From contig MSHH01000064.1 of the NCBI GenBank assembly GCA_001941075.1, positions 25,463-89,462 on the forward strand: a DNA stretch of 64,000 nt. The letters are read 5' to 3'. Positions 8,918 through 17,109 of this stretch are shown piece after piece (the first letter of the stretch is position 1; every line of letters begins with the position of its first letter). Origin of the DNA: Oscillospiraceae bacterium Zagget6 (GTDB lineage Bacteria; Bacillota; Clostridia; Oscillospirales; Oscillospiraceae). Position numbers and translations under genes: made by a program. The notes under the pieces were generated by a model. That model saw only the letters and a list, made by a program, of their open reading frames with translations. It ran no database searches and had not been told where the DNA came from.

Positions 8918-8932
8918 CTGGAGGAACACACC

Positions 8933-9448
8933 ATGACGCTTCTGTTGCTCGGCAACTTTATCGCTTTCCTCGGTTCGCTGCTGATGGTCTCCATCGGCTT
9001 CATCAAGGATAAGACAAAAATCCTGCTGGTTCAGTGTCTGCAATTCGGTCTGCTGGCCACGGCAAATCTGCTGCTGGGGGCCTACGCGGGCGCGGTCTCC
9101 AACGCCGTCGGCATTGCCCGGAACCTGGCCTTTTTCAAGGTGGCGGCCACTACGCCGCTGAAGGTGTTTTTCATCGTCTTGCAGTTGGGTATCACCCTGG
9201 CCAACGGGATCCCCGCGCCCATCGAGTTTTTCCCCATCCTCGCCACAGTGGTCTACACCTGTTCGCTGGACATCAAGAACATCTTCCGGTTTAAGTACGT
9301 TCTCATTTTCACACAGGCCCTGTGGGTGATCTATGACTTCTACTATTGGAATTACGCCGCGTTTGCCTTTGACCTGTTGACCATCTCCGCCCACGTCTAC
9401 AGCATCGTGTCGCTGAAACGGAACGGGAACCCCGCAGAATCCAAATAA
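8933..9448 (+). CDS. YgjV-family inner membrane protein
   Basis: This is a 171-residue integral membrane protein with about five or six hydrophobic segments, matching the Imp-YgjV family in length and pattern: N-terminal GNFIAFLGSLLMVSIGF, central FPILATVVYTCSLDIK, C-terminal LLTISAHVYSIVSL. Function in the family is unknown; transport of a small molecule is a fair guess. The ATG at 8933 is fixed by GGAGG at 8920-8924. Expression is probably controlled by the leader described at 8804-8917. It converges on the exopolysaccharide operon. Confidence 0.8.
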   Translation: MTLLLLGNFIAFLGSLLMVSIGFIKDKTKILLVQCLQFGLLATANLLLGAYAGAVSNAVGIARNLAFFKVAATTPLKVFFIVLQLGITLANGIPAPIEFFPILATVVYTCSLDIKNIFRFKYVLIFTQALWVIYDFYYWNYAAFAFDLLTISAHVYSIVSLKRNGNPAESK

Positions 9449-9470
9449 AAGGCCATAAAAGAGACACAAA

Positions 9471-9502
9471 CGCCCCCGCGTCGGATTACCGGCGCGAGGG
9501 CG
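9471..9502. terminator. Bidirectional terminator between convergent genes
   Basis: CGCCC-C-CGCG (9471-9480) pairs with CGCG-A-GGGCG (9493-9502) with one internal mismatch. It is flanked by A-rich sequence on the left and GTTTATT on the right. Confidence 0.6.
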
Positions 9503-9506
9503 CAGT

Positions 9507-10292
9507 TTATTCTTCTGTATCGTAGTATTCGTATTCGTCGTATTCGCTGTATTCGTAGCTTTCTTCGGATTCCTCGGAATTGTATTCTTCTGAATCGTAT
9601 TCCTCATAATCGCTGTATTCGTAGGATTCTTCGTAGTCGTATTCGTCCGTCTCTTCCGGCTCTGTCACCACCAGGGTGAAGGAGAACGTGTCCGACACGT
9701 TGCCGTCCTGGTCTGTCACCGTCAGGCCCAGTTCGTATTCGCCGGGGGTGTACAAATCGTACTCGCCGGAGAGGGTGATATTCGCCAGCAGCTGCCGGTA
9801 AGAGTCCGACACATCCGACAGCTCATCCAGATAGCTCTCCAGGTCCGGGACGGTCCCCAAAGGCACAGTGATGGTGTCGGTGGTCAGCGTGATGACCGGG
9901 ATGTCATAGTTGGGATCGTAGACCTCCTCCGCCGTATAGACAATGCGCTTGGCGGTGGCGGAGTTGGCGCTGTGGTCCGCCACCTGATAGGTGACCACCG
10001 CATAGACGCTGTCCTCGCTGAGCCGAAAGCTTTGCACGATCACGCAATCATCCAGTGCGCCGTCCCGCGTGTCGTAGGCGGTGACATCCTCCAGCAGACA
10101 GGAGTAGTCCAGCGCCTCGATTTCCGCCACGTCCTCCGCCGAAAGGGTCAGCCTGCCTTCGGAAAAGGAGATGACAGGGGCCTCTTTGTCTTTCAGAAGG
10201 TAGAATCCCAGCAAAACCGCACATCCCGCCACACAGACGCCAGCCAACAGCAAAATCGGTTTGACCTTTGCCAGCCGCAGTTTCTCCCTCAT
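9507..10292 (-). CDS. Exported single-pass protein with Tyr/Glu-rich tail
   Basis: A 261-residue protein that I cannot name. One membrane anchor (about residues 11-32) is followed by an extracellular part with two Ig-like or DUF5011-type beta segments (for example TPGEYELGLTVTDQDGNVSD near residues 185-205). The last 50 residues or so consist almost only of Tyr, Glu, Asp and Ser, with 13 tyrosines. The start overlaps the stop of the tyrosine kinase gene by 4 nt (ATGA), so the two are coupled. A role in polysaccharide export or attachment is inferred from position only. Confidence 0.65.
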   Translation of the reverse strand: MREKLRLAKVKPILLLAGVCVAGCAVLLGFYLLKDKEAPVISFSEGRLTLSAEDVAEIEALDYSCLLEDVTAYDTRDGALDDCVIVQSFRLSEDSVYAVVTYQVADHSANSATAKRIVYTAEEVYDPNYDIPVITLTTDTITVPLGTVPDLESYLDELSDVSDSYRQLLANITLSGEYDLYTPGEYELGLTVTDQDGNVSDTFSFTLVVTEPEETDEYDYEESYEYSDYEEYDSEEYNSEESEESYEYSEYDEYEYYDTEE

Positions 10293-11728
10293 GACCTGTT
10301 CCCCGATTCCTCTCCGTAGCTGGAGGTATAGGAGGTGTAGTAGTACTTGTTGGTGCCATAGGTGCCGTACAACGTCCGGTTGGACATGCGCACTTTATTG
10401 AGGACGGCCCCGGCAAGGTTGCAGTTGGCCCGCTGCATCTGCTGAATGGCCTTGGAGGCCATTCTTCCGCTGACCATGTTGGAGCCGATGACCAGAACCA
10501 CCCCGTCGCACATCTGGCCGATGATGGCGCTGTCAATGACGCTGCCGATGGGCGGCATGTCCAGAATCACATAGTCGTAGTTTTCGCGCACCTGCTCCAG
10601 CAGGGAGCGGAACGCCTTCTGAGAGAGCAGCCCCGCCGGATTGGGCGGACGTTTGCCGGACAGCAGCAGCGACAGGTGGTCAATATCGCTTTCATAAATC
10701 AGGTCGTCGGCCTGCTCCCTGCCGGACAGCACCTCGGACAGCCCTGTGTTCTCGTCCTCCTGGAAGCCCAGCTTCTCACTGAACACGGACATCCGCATAT
10801 CCCCATCGATAAAGAGGACGTTTTTCCCGGTTTTGGCCAGCTCCACGGCAATGCGCAGAGAGATGGTGGATTTTCCCTCGCCGGGAGAGCAACTGGTGAA
10901 GGCAAACACATGGTTTTCCGCCCCGCAGAGCTCGATGTTGGCCCGCAGAGACCGGAAATCCTCTGCGCTGCGGCCGGAGCTGTGGGTCTGCTTCCAGGGT
11001 ACGCTGATGCCCTGCTCCTGGCCCTCGTACAGGATGGACCCCAGCACGGTCAGTCCCAGCCGCTCCTCGATGTCGTCGGCGGTGACGATCCGGTCAATGA
11101 CGATATAATGGATACAGATGCCCAGGACCATCAGGCAGCAGACCACAAACGCTGCCAGGACCGCGACAAACAGGGACGAGGTCTCCGGGTCGGTGGGCAG
11201 GTTGGCTTCCTCGATGACGGTGATCCCCTCCACAGACATCCCGTCCTCAATGGCAGAGATGGCGGTGGTGCGCAGGTAAATGACCAGATTTCTGGCGGTG
11301 ATGGGGTCTTTGTCCTCCACGGAAATGCTCAGAATCCGGGTGTCGCTCTGGTTTTCCACAGTCAGCCGCTTGCAAAAGGATTCATAGCTTTCGTCCAGGC
11401 CGAAAAACCCGATGGTTTTCTCCACCACGGTGCGCCCCTGGATGATTTCAATGTAGTCGTTGGTTAGCTGCTGCCCCACCTCCAGGTCAGAATAGGTGAT
11501 GGTGCTCTCATCGTTCTGGGGCAGAACATAGATTTTGGTGGTGGAGACATAATCGGGGCCGATCACATTTGCATAGAGCAAGAAGGAGACCAGTCCCGCC
11601 AACACACCACACAGCAGGACAATGGGCAGTTTGTCCAGCAGCTCCATAAACAACGATTTGAAATTGATGGAGAGATAGGTGGGCCGGAGCGCGAGGTCCT
11701 GGCGCTCCGCTTCTTCCGTTACGTTCAT
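10289..11728 (-). CDS. Fused CpsC-CpsD: chain-length determinant and BY-kinase
   Basis: A 479-residue fusion as in proteobacterial Wzc. Residues 1 to about 215 form a Wzz-like adaptor with two membrane segments (about 35-53 and 187-212). Residues about 245-479 are a bacterial tyrosine kinase: Walker A SPGEGKST with Lys286, Walker A' FIDGDMRMSVF, Walker B YVILDMPP. A C-terminal Tyr cluster (YGTYGTNKYYYTSYTSSYG) is the usual autophosphorylation tail. It would control chain length and export of the polysaccharide, and is countered by the CpsB-type phosphatase at 19797. Most Firmicutes encode the two halves separately. Confidence 0.88.
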   Translation of the reverse strand: MNVTEEAERQDLALRPTYLSINFKSLFMELLDKLPIVLLCGVLAGLVSFLLYANVIGPDYVSTTKIYVLPQNDESTITYSDLEVGQQLTNDYIEIIQGRTVVEKTIGFFGLDESYESFCKRLTVENQSDTRILSISVEDKDPITARNLVIYLRTTAISAIEDGMSVEGITVIEEANLPTDPETSSLFVAVLAAFVVCCLMVLGICIHYIVIDRIVTADDIEERLGLTVLGSILYEGQEQGISVPWKQTHSSGRSAEDFRSLRANIELCGAENHVFAFTSCSPGEGKSTISLRIAVELAKTGKNVLFIDGDMRMSVFSEKLGFQEDENTGLSEVLSGREQADDLIYESDIDHLSLLLSGKRPPNPAGLLSQKAFRSLLEQVRENYDYVILDMPPIGSVIDSAIIGQMCDGVVLVIGSNMVSGRMASKAIQQMQRANCNLAGAVLNKVRMSNRTLYGTYGTNKYYYTSYTSSYGEESGNRS

Positions 11729-11761
11729 TCCGATACTCCTTTATCTTGCCTATTAGCTTGC

Positions 11762-13183
11762 CTATGCGCGCTTGATTTTGCCGATGGAAGTTTTCTCAAA
11801 CGGCGCGTCCCGGAACTCCAGAAAATGAATCTGCTTGTAGGTAGGCAGCGTGTCGTTCCGCTGATCCAGGAAGTCCTCCACCGCTTTCCGCGCAGCCTCG
11901 GTGTTTTCCGTTGGGAAAACTTCCGCGCAGAGGAAGTTGTTTTTCTCCTTGACGCGGACTTCTTCCACGAAGGGGCACTCCCGCAGCATCGTTTCCAGCT
12001 CCTCCGGGCTGACGTTCTCCCCGTTGGACAGGATGATCAGGTTTTTCTTCCGTCCGGTCATGTAATAATAGCCGCGTTCATCCACTCGGAAGAGGTCTCC
12101 CGTGTGATACCAGCCGTCTCGCAGCACGGCGGCGGTGGCCGCCGGATCCTTGTAATATCCCATCATCACGGTGTCGCCCCGCAGGAGCAGCTCGCCATCG
12201 ACGATTTTGCCCTCAATGATGTCCTCTGCCGGTCCAAGGCAGGCGGGGTCGTTCACATCCACCGGATTGATAATGCCGTGCCCGTTTGTTTCCGAGGCGG
12301 CATAGACGTTCCACAGTTCAATGTTGTGCTCCGCGAAGACCCTCACCGTGTCCTCCGGGAACTTGGCGCCGCCGCAGGTCATGATCCGCAGCCTTCCCAG
12401 GGGTTTTTCCCCTGGTTTCGCTGTGCGCAGACGCTGGGCCAGAAGGTCCATCAGCTCCGGCACGACGAGCGTATATTCCGGTTCTCCGGTGCGGAGATAC
12501 CGCATCAGATACCTGGGGCTTTCTCCGATGAAGTTGGTGACGCCGCGGGGGAGGAGGTCCGCCGACGTGCCGAATCCGGCCACATGGTGGTAAGGCATCA
12601 CTGTCAGCGCGATATCAAAGGAGCGGGATGGCTTGGTAGGGGTCCAGAAATTGACCAGCAGCGACTTGACGGACAGCATGACCGCCTTCGCGCCCCCTGT
12701 GGTGCCGGAGGTGAACATAATGCAGCCCAGCGCTTCCAAATCTCTCGCTGGAATGGAAATCCCGGAGGCAGGAACAGTGGCCTTGTTCATCGGCGCGGCG
12801 CAGATGCCTGCCTCTGTGGGCACGTTTCGGGCCGCCGCTTCGTCGCACACCACGGTAAAGGTATCCGTTTTTTGACAGTATTCGACGACATCCTGGGCGC
12901 TTAACACATTGCTGAGCAGGATCGGCACTGCGCCGGCATTCAGCAGCGAATAGAAGGTGAGCATCCAGAGATAGGAGTTTTCCCCCATCAGGCCAATGTG
13001 CTGGTCGGCGTAGCCACGGCGAACAAAGTCCTCGGACAAAGCTGCCAGGTCGCTGAAAAATTCCTCTGCGGAGACAGACACGACCTCCCGGTCCTCCATG
13101 TACTTGAACGGCGGAAGTCCCGTCTCCTCATATTTTTCTTTTGAGCGCTGAAAAAATTCGTGGAACGTAGTTGGAACAGACAT
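11762..13183 (-). CDS. AMP-forming acyl ligase (ANL superfamily), copy 1
   Basis: A 473-residue adenylate-forming ligase. Visible motifs are the phosphate loop FTSGTTGGAKAVM, the A7 region WYHTGDLF, the hinge GRKKNLIILSNGENVSPEE and the catalytic Lys in the C-terminal SIGKIKRA. The ATG at 13183 gives 7-nt spacing to GGAG and the same N-terminus as its neighbour. It probably activates a carboxylic or amino acid and loads it on the acyl carrier protein at 15700, for transfer to the polysaccharide by the membrane acyltransferase at 16017. The substrate cannot be read from sequence by eye. Confidence 0.85.
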   Translation of the reverse strand: MSVPTTFHEFFQRSKEKYEETGLPPFKYMEDREVVSVSAEEFFSDLAALSEDFVRRGYADQHIGLMGENSYLWMLTFYSLLNAGAVPILLSNVLSAQDVVEYCQKTDTFTVVCDEAAARNVPTEAGICAAPMNKATVPASGISIPARDLEALGCIMFTSGTTGGAKAVMLSVKSLLVNFWTPTKPSRSFDIALTVMPYHHVAGFGTSADLLPRGVTNFIGESPRYLMRYLRTGEPEYTLVVPELMDLLAQRLRTAKPGEKPLGRLRIMTCGGAKFPEDTVRVFAEHNIELWNVYAASETNGHGIINPVDVNDPACLGPAEDIIEGKIVDGELLLRGDTVMMGYYKDPAATAAVLRDGWYHTGDLFRVDERGYYYMTGRKKNLIILSNGENVSPEELETMLRECPFVEEVRVKEKNNFLCAEVFPTENTEAARKAVEDFLDQRNDTLPTYKQIHFLEFRDAPFEKTSIGKIKRA

Positions 13184-13198
13184 TTTCATACTCCTTTG

Positions 13199-13260
13199 CC
13201 GTCAAGCGGTACTTCTGCTGTCAAGCGGAACTTCTGCCCTCAAGGGGCAATTCCGAAGGT
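13199..13260. repeat. GTCAAGCGG repeat, three tandem units
   Basis: Three degenerate units with about 19-bp period (GTCAAGCGGTACTTCTGCT and variants) between the duplicated ligase genes; same family as 4823-4892. A GC-rich hairpin (GCGGGGCTTTGCCCCGC) follows at about 13273-13289. Confidence 0.7.
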
Positions 13261-13301
13261 GAGCTTCTTCCTGCGGGGCTTTGCCCCGCCCTATGCCTTT
13301 C

Positions 13302-14723
13302 CTATGCGCGTTTGATTTTGCCGGTGGAAGTTTTCTCAAACGGCGTATCCCGGAACTCCAGGAAATGGATTTGCTTGTAGGTAGGAAGCGTGTCGTTCTG
13401 CTGATCCAGGAAGTCCTCCACCGCGTTCCGTGCGGTCTCGGTGTTCTCCGTGGGGAAAATTTCCGCGCAGAGGAAGTTGTTTTTCTCTTTGACGCGGACC
13501 TCTTCCACGAAGGGGCAGCCCCGCAGCATCGTTTCCAGTTCCTCCGGGCTGACGTTTTCCCCGTTGGACAGGATGATCAGGTTTTTCTTCCGGCCGGTCA
13601 TGTAATAATAGCCGCGTTCATCTACCTGGAATAAATCTCCCGTGTGGTACCAGCCGTCGGTCAGCACGGTGGCGGTGGCCTCCGGATCGTTGTAATACCC
13701 CATCATAATGGTGTCGCCCCGCAGGAGCAGCTCGCCATCGACGATTTTTCCCTCCATGACCTCGTCGGTGGGGCCAAGACAGGTGGGGTCGTTCACATCC
13801 AGCGGGTGGACGATGCCGTACCCGCCCGATTCCGAGGCGGAATAGACGTGCCAAAGCTCAATGTTGTGTTCCGCGAAGATCTTCACCGTATCCACCGGGA
13901 ATTTGGCGCCGGCGCAGTACAGCATAGTTACCTTCCCCAGCGGTTTTTCTCCGGGCTTTGCCGTGCGCAGACGCTGGGCCATGACCTCCATCAGCTCCGG
14001 TACAACAAGCATATACTCCGGTTCTGCGGCGCGGATATACCGCATCAGATACTTGGGGCTTTCCCCGATGACGTTGGTGGAGCCACGGGGGAAGGAATCC
14101 GCCGCCGTGCCAAATCCGGCCAGATGGTGGTAGGGCATGACGGTCAGCCCAGTCACAAACGTGCGGTACGGCTTGATGGGTGTCCAGAAAGCGGTGAGCA
14201 GCCCCTTGTTGGAGAGCATGACCGCCTTCGCGTCCCCCGTGGTGCCGGAAGTGAAGATAATGGTACCCAGTTCCTCCCAACCTCTCGTGGGAAGGGGAAT
14301 ACCGGTGGCGGGGGCGGCGGCCTTGGCCAGAGGCGCGGCGCAGAGCCCCGCCTCTGTGGGTACGCTCTGGGACGCCTCTTCGTCGCACACCACGGTAAAG
14401 GTGTCTGTCTTTTTGCAGTATTCGGCGACTTCGTGGGGGTTCAAATCCCTGCTGAGCAGAATGGGGACCGCACCGGCCTCCATCAGCGCGCAGTAGGTGA
14501 GCATCCAGAGATAGGAGTTCTTTCCCATCAGGCCGATGTGCTGGTCGGCGTAGCCGCGGCGTACAAACTCCTCGGCCAGGGCTGCCAGGTCGCTGAAAAA
14601 TTCCTCTGCGGAGACGGTCACGACCTCCCGGCCCTCCATATACTTGAACGGCGGAAGCCCCGTTTCCTTATATTTTTCTTTTGAACGCCGGAAAAACTCG
14701 TGGAACGTGGTTGGAACAGACAT
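13302..14723 (-). CDS. AMP-forming acyl ligase (ANL superfamily), copy 2
   Basis: Tandem paralogue of the preceding ligase, also 473 residues; roughly four in five residues agree by eye and all motifs are kept (FTSGTTGDAKAVM, WYHTGDLF, STGKIKRA). Differences cluster in the substrate-binding middle part, for example the segments corresponding to SETNGHG versus SESGGYG. The duplication is either recent or maintained for two related substrates. It lies between the hydrolase gene (transcribed first) and ligase copy 1. Confidence 0.85.
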   Translation of the reverse strand: MSVPTTFHEFFRRSKEKYKETGLPPFKYMEGREVVTVSAEEFFSDLAALAEEFVRRGYADQHIGLMGKNSYLWMLTYCALMEAGAVPILLSRDLNPHEVAEYCKKTDTFTVVCDEEASQSVPTEAGLCAAPLAKAAAPATGIPLPTRGWEELGTIIFTSGTTGDAKAVMLSNKGLLTAFWTPIKPYRTFVTGLTVMPYHHLAGFGTAADSFPRGSTNVIGESPKYLMRYIRAAEPEYMLVVPELMEVMAQRLRTAKPGEKPLGKVTMLYCAGAKFPVDTVKIFAEHNIELWHVYSASESGGYGIVHPLDVNDPTCLGPTDEVMEGKIVDGELLLRGDTIMMGYYNDPEATATVLTDGWYHTGDLFQVDERGYYYMTGRKKNLIILSNGENVSPEELETMLRGCPFVEEVRVKEKNNFLCAEIFPTENTETARNAVEDFLDQQNDTLPTYKQIHFLEFRDTPFEKTSTGKIKRA

Positions 14724-14766
14724 TTTTGGTTCTCCTTCCTGCTAAAACGGGTTGGGTGGGTTCCCT

Positions 14767-15693
14767 TTACTTTACGTAGTTGTTCAGAAAAGCGTCGCAG
14801 ACGGGGATGAGCTTGTCGTTTTGGACGCTGTGGATCATACCCACGATCCGTTCATACTGGACCTCAACGCCTGCCTCCTGAAGCGCTTTGTAAAAGCGGT
14901 CTGATATGGCCATGGGCACCGTGGAGTCCTCCGTGCCGTGGACGATCAGGACGGGCATCATGTCGCTGCTGATGTTGTACATCACATCAAACTTGTGAAT
15001 TTCTGTGATGATGTCAGAATCCTCTGTCCCATCGACGATTTCCGGGTGCTCGATGAAGTAGGTCAGGATGTCGCCTTCGCAGTAGTAGAGCAGTTGCTCC
15101 AGGTCGGTGGGACCGAAGATGTCGATGGCCGCAGTGATGGTGAAGGCATACTGCTCCGGGTCCGCCGCATATTCCTCCGCGAAGCGCAGGGCCAGCTGCG
15201 CCCCCGCCGAGTCGCCCAAGATGACGACGTTGGAGGGGTCGATCTCATAGGTCTCCGCATTGGCGACCAGATAGGAGACTGCGTCGCTGACGCACTCCAC
15301 CTCTCCCATCAGGGTGGTATCCGGGTGCAGGTCATAGTCGATGGTGGCCACCACATACCCCTCCGCCGAGAAGGTGTAGAGGAAGGAGTTCAGCTCCGAG
15401 CGCTGGCCGGAGGTCCAGCTGCCGCCGTGGACGCAGACCATCAGCGGCTTTACCTCGCCGGTCTGCTGGTACGCCACGTCCATATAGCAGTTGGTGTCCT
15501 TCTCGCCGGGGCGGTAGCAAATGCTCTCCGCCGCCGTCACGTCGTCTCCGTAGGCGGTGCGAATTTCAATGTCCGAAACGTCTGTATCAGCGGCGCGGGA
15601 CCGGAGAAAGAACACTGCCGCCACCACACAGCACAGTGCAAGGATTCCCACCAGAGCGAACAGCCAGACGCGCCTTTGCTTGATGCGTTCCAT
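14767..15693 (-). CDS. Membrane-anchored alpha/beta hydrolase (esterase/lipase type)
   Basis: A 308-residue protein of the HSL/BD-FAE-like hydrolase group. An N-terminal anchor (about residues 10-29) points the enzyme outward. The oxyanion motif VCVHGGSW, nucleophile GDSAGA, acid loop HGTEDSTVP and a late His in GMIHSV make a complete triad. It lies 6 nt after the acyl carrier protein gene. An extracellular thioesterase or deacylase that trims acyl groups from the polysaccharide would fit the context, but the substrate is unknown. Confidence 0.8.
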   Translation of the reverse strand: MERIKQRRVWLFALVGILALCCVVAAVFFLRSRAADTDVSDIEIRTAYGDDVTAAESICYRPGEKDTNCYMDVAYQQTGEVKPLMVCVHGGSWTSGQRSELNSFLYTFSAEGYVVATIDYDLHPDTTLMGEVECVSDAVSYLVANAETYEIDPSNVVILGDSAGAQLALRFAEEYAADPEQYAFTITAAIDIFGPTDLEQLLYYCEGDILTYFIEHPEIVDGTEDSDIITEIHKFDVMYNISSDMMPVLIVHGTEDSTVPMAISDRFYKALQEAGVEVQYERIVGMIHSVQNDKLIPVCDAFLNNYVK

Positions 15694-15699
15694 CGGCGG

Positions 15700-15945
15700 T
15701 CACACCAGCTTGTGCAGGATGAACTGCTGCAAGTCTCCCACGGTCACGATTTTGGAGAGCTTCCGGGTGGGGATGCGCACGTCAAAGGCGTCCTCCAGGT
15801 CGGAGATCAGCGCCAGGATCGCCAGGGAACTCATGCCCAGATCCTCCAGCAGCTTGGACTCCGACGTGATTTCGGTCCCCTCGCTGAAATCGAAGGAATC
15901 ACGAACGATCTCGATTACTTTGTCGTTAAATTCTGCTACTGTCAT
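15700..15945 (-). CDS. Acyl carrier protein
   Basis: An 81-residue acidic four-helix carrier protein. The phosphopantetheine site is Ser40 in DLGMSSLAIL, a variant of the usual DSL motif. It resembles DltC-like and dedicated ACPs more than fatty-acid AcpP, which normally has GADSLD. With the ligases and the membrane acyltransferase it forms a probable activation, carrier and transfer chain for acylating the exopolysaccharide. Confidence 0.85.
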   Translation of the reverse strand: MTVAEFNDKVIEIVRDSFDFSEGTEITSESKLLEDLGMSSLAILALISDLEDAFDVRIPTRKLSKIVTVGDLQQFILHKLV

Positions 15946-16016
15946 TGTGTGTACCTCATTTCTGCTTGCAAATATGGGGGGAAGTTCCCCGGAGGCAAAG
16001 GGGGTTACGGCTGCGT

Positions 16017-17105
16017 TTACAGTTCAATGGTCACCTTTTTCCTGCCGCGTCTGCGGGATTTCCGCAGCAGCTCTCTCCCCATCTGGAGACCCGCACAGAC
16101 GACTGCGATAAACACGGCACGGGCCGCGAACATCAGCACCGTTTGGAGGAAGATGCTGTTGGGGAACCATTCCAGGAATTTGTAATTGGGGAGGATGACC
16201 TTCTCAAAAGCGTGGACGCAGATGATCCAGATGTTGTTTATCCCAATGGCCGCGAAGAAGCGGTTGGCGGCGGTATCTATGGTTCTGGCTGTGAGCCAGT
16301 CAAAGAAATGCAGCAGGAGAACGGCCAGGCAGGTGAGGCCGAGGACATCCATCAGACCGCCGCTCAACTCGCCCCGGATCAGGTCGGTATGGCTGCGCAA
16401 AAAGGTGTACAGGCTCAGAACTGCCAGCACCAGCAGCGGGATCAGCGGCAGCTTTCTGTCCAGCAGGTGTTTCTCCCGGATCAGGTTGCCCAGGGCCACC
16501 CAGCCGGTGGCCATCAGGCCGATGTGGATGACAAAGGGCCACACTGCGGAGAACCGCATCATGCAGTAGCCCAACAGCGTACAGGCGAAGGAAAGGCCGT
16601 AGGTGAGCCGCCGGTCTTTCAGGTGGGACAGGCAGTTGAACAGGCAGCGGGCCTCAAAGAGCGCCCACAGGAACCACAGGATGCTGATGCTCTCCACCGG
16701 GACGCCGAACAGCGTACCGCCGCCCTCGAAGTTCAGGCCCAGCGCGTAGGTCAGAAGGAATTCTCCTCCGTGCGCCCAAAAGGAGCGGCGGCGCACAAAG
16801 GCGAGGACCAGCTTTGCCAGCAGCACCGCCGCCGCCGTGATGTAGTAGGGCTTCAGCAGTGTGCGAAAGTTGAAGGAGAGCGATTTTTTGGCAGGCGACG
16901 GGTTGAATCCGTAGCCGCTGAGCAGGAAAAAGAGCACCATGTAGGCGGAACCCAGGACCGAGAACCACCCGTAAAACACAAAATTGGAATAGAAAAATTC
17001 GCTGTTGAAGGAAATGGTGTGTACAAAGATCACCATTAACATTCCATATCCGTAAATCGCGTTGAAATAGCCCAGACCTCTCTGTGCCCGGCGTTGTTCC
17101 GACAT
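16017..17105 (-). CDS. Acyltransferase 3-family membrane protein
   Basis: A 362-residue protein with about ten hydrophobic segments, of the OafA/AlgI-independent acyltransferase 3 type. The N-terminal FNAIYGYGMLMVIFVHTISF has the conserved His in the first membrane segment expected for O-acetylases. The ATG at 17105, 4 nt after the flippase stop, is chosen because upstream codons are Trp/Cys-rich and overlap the flippase. A short basic C-terminus ends the protein. It would transfer an acyl group to sugar residues at the membrane. Confidence 0.75.
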   Translation of the reverse strand: MSEQRRAQRGLGYFNAIYGYGMLMVIFVHTISFNSEFFYSNFVFYGWFSVLGSAYMVLFFLLSGYGFNPSPAKKSLSFNFRTLLKPYYITAAAVLLAKLVLAFVRRRSFWAHGGEFLLTYALGLNFEGGGTLFGVPVESISILWFLWALFEARCLFNCLSHLKDRRLTYGLSFACTLLGYCMMRFSAVWPFVIHIGLMATGWVALGNLIREKHLLDRKLPLIPLLVLAVLSLYTFLRSHTDLIRGELSGGLMDVLGLTCLAVLLLHFFDWLTARTIDTAANRFFAAIGINNIWIICVHAFEKVILPNYKFLEWFPNSIFLQTVLMFAARAVFIAVVCAGLQMGRELLRKSRRRGRKKVTIEL

Positions 17106-17109
17106 TGGT

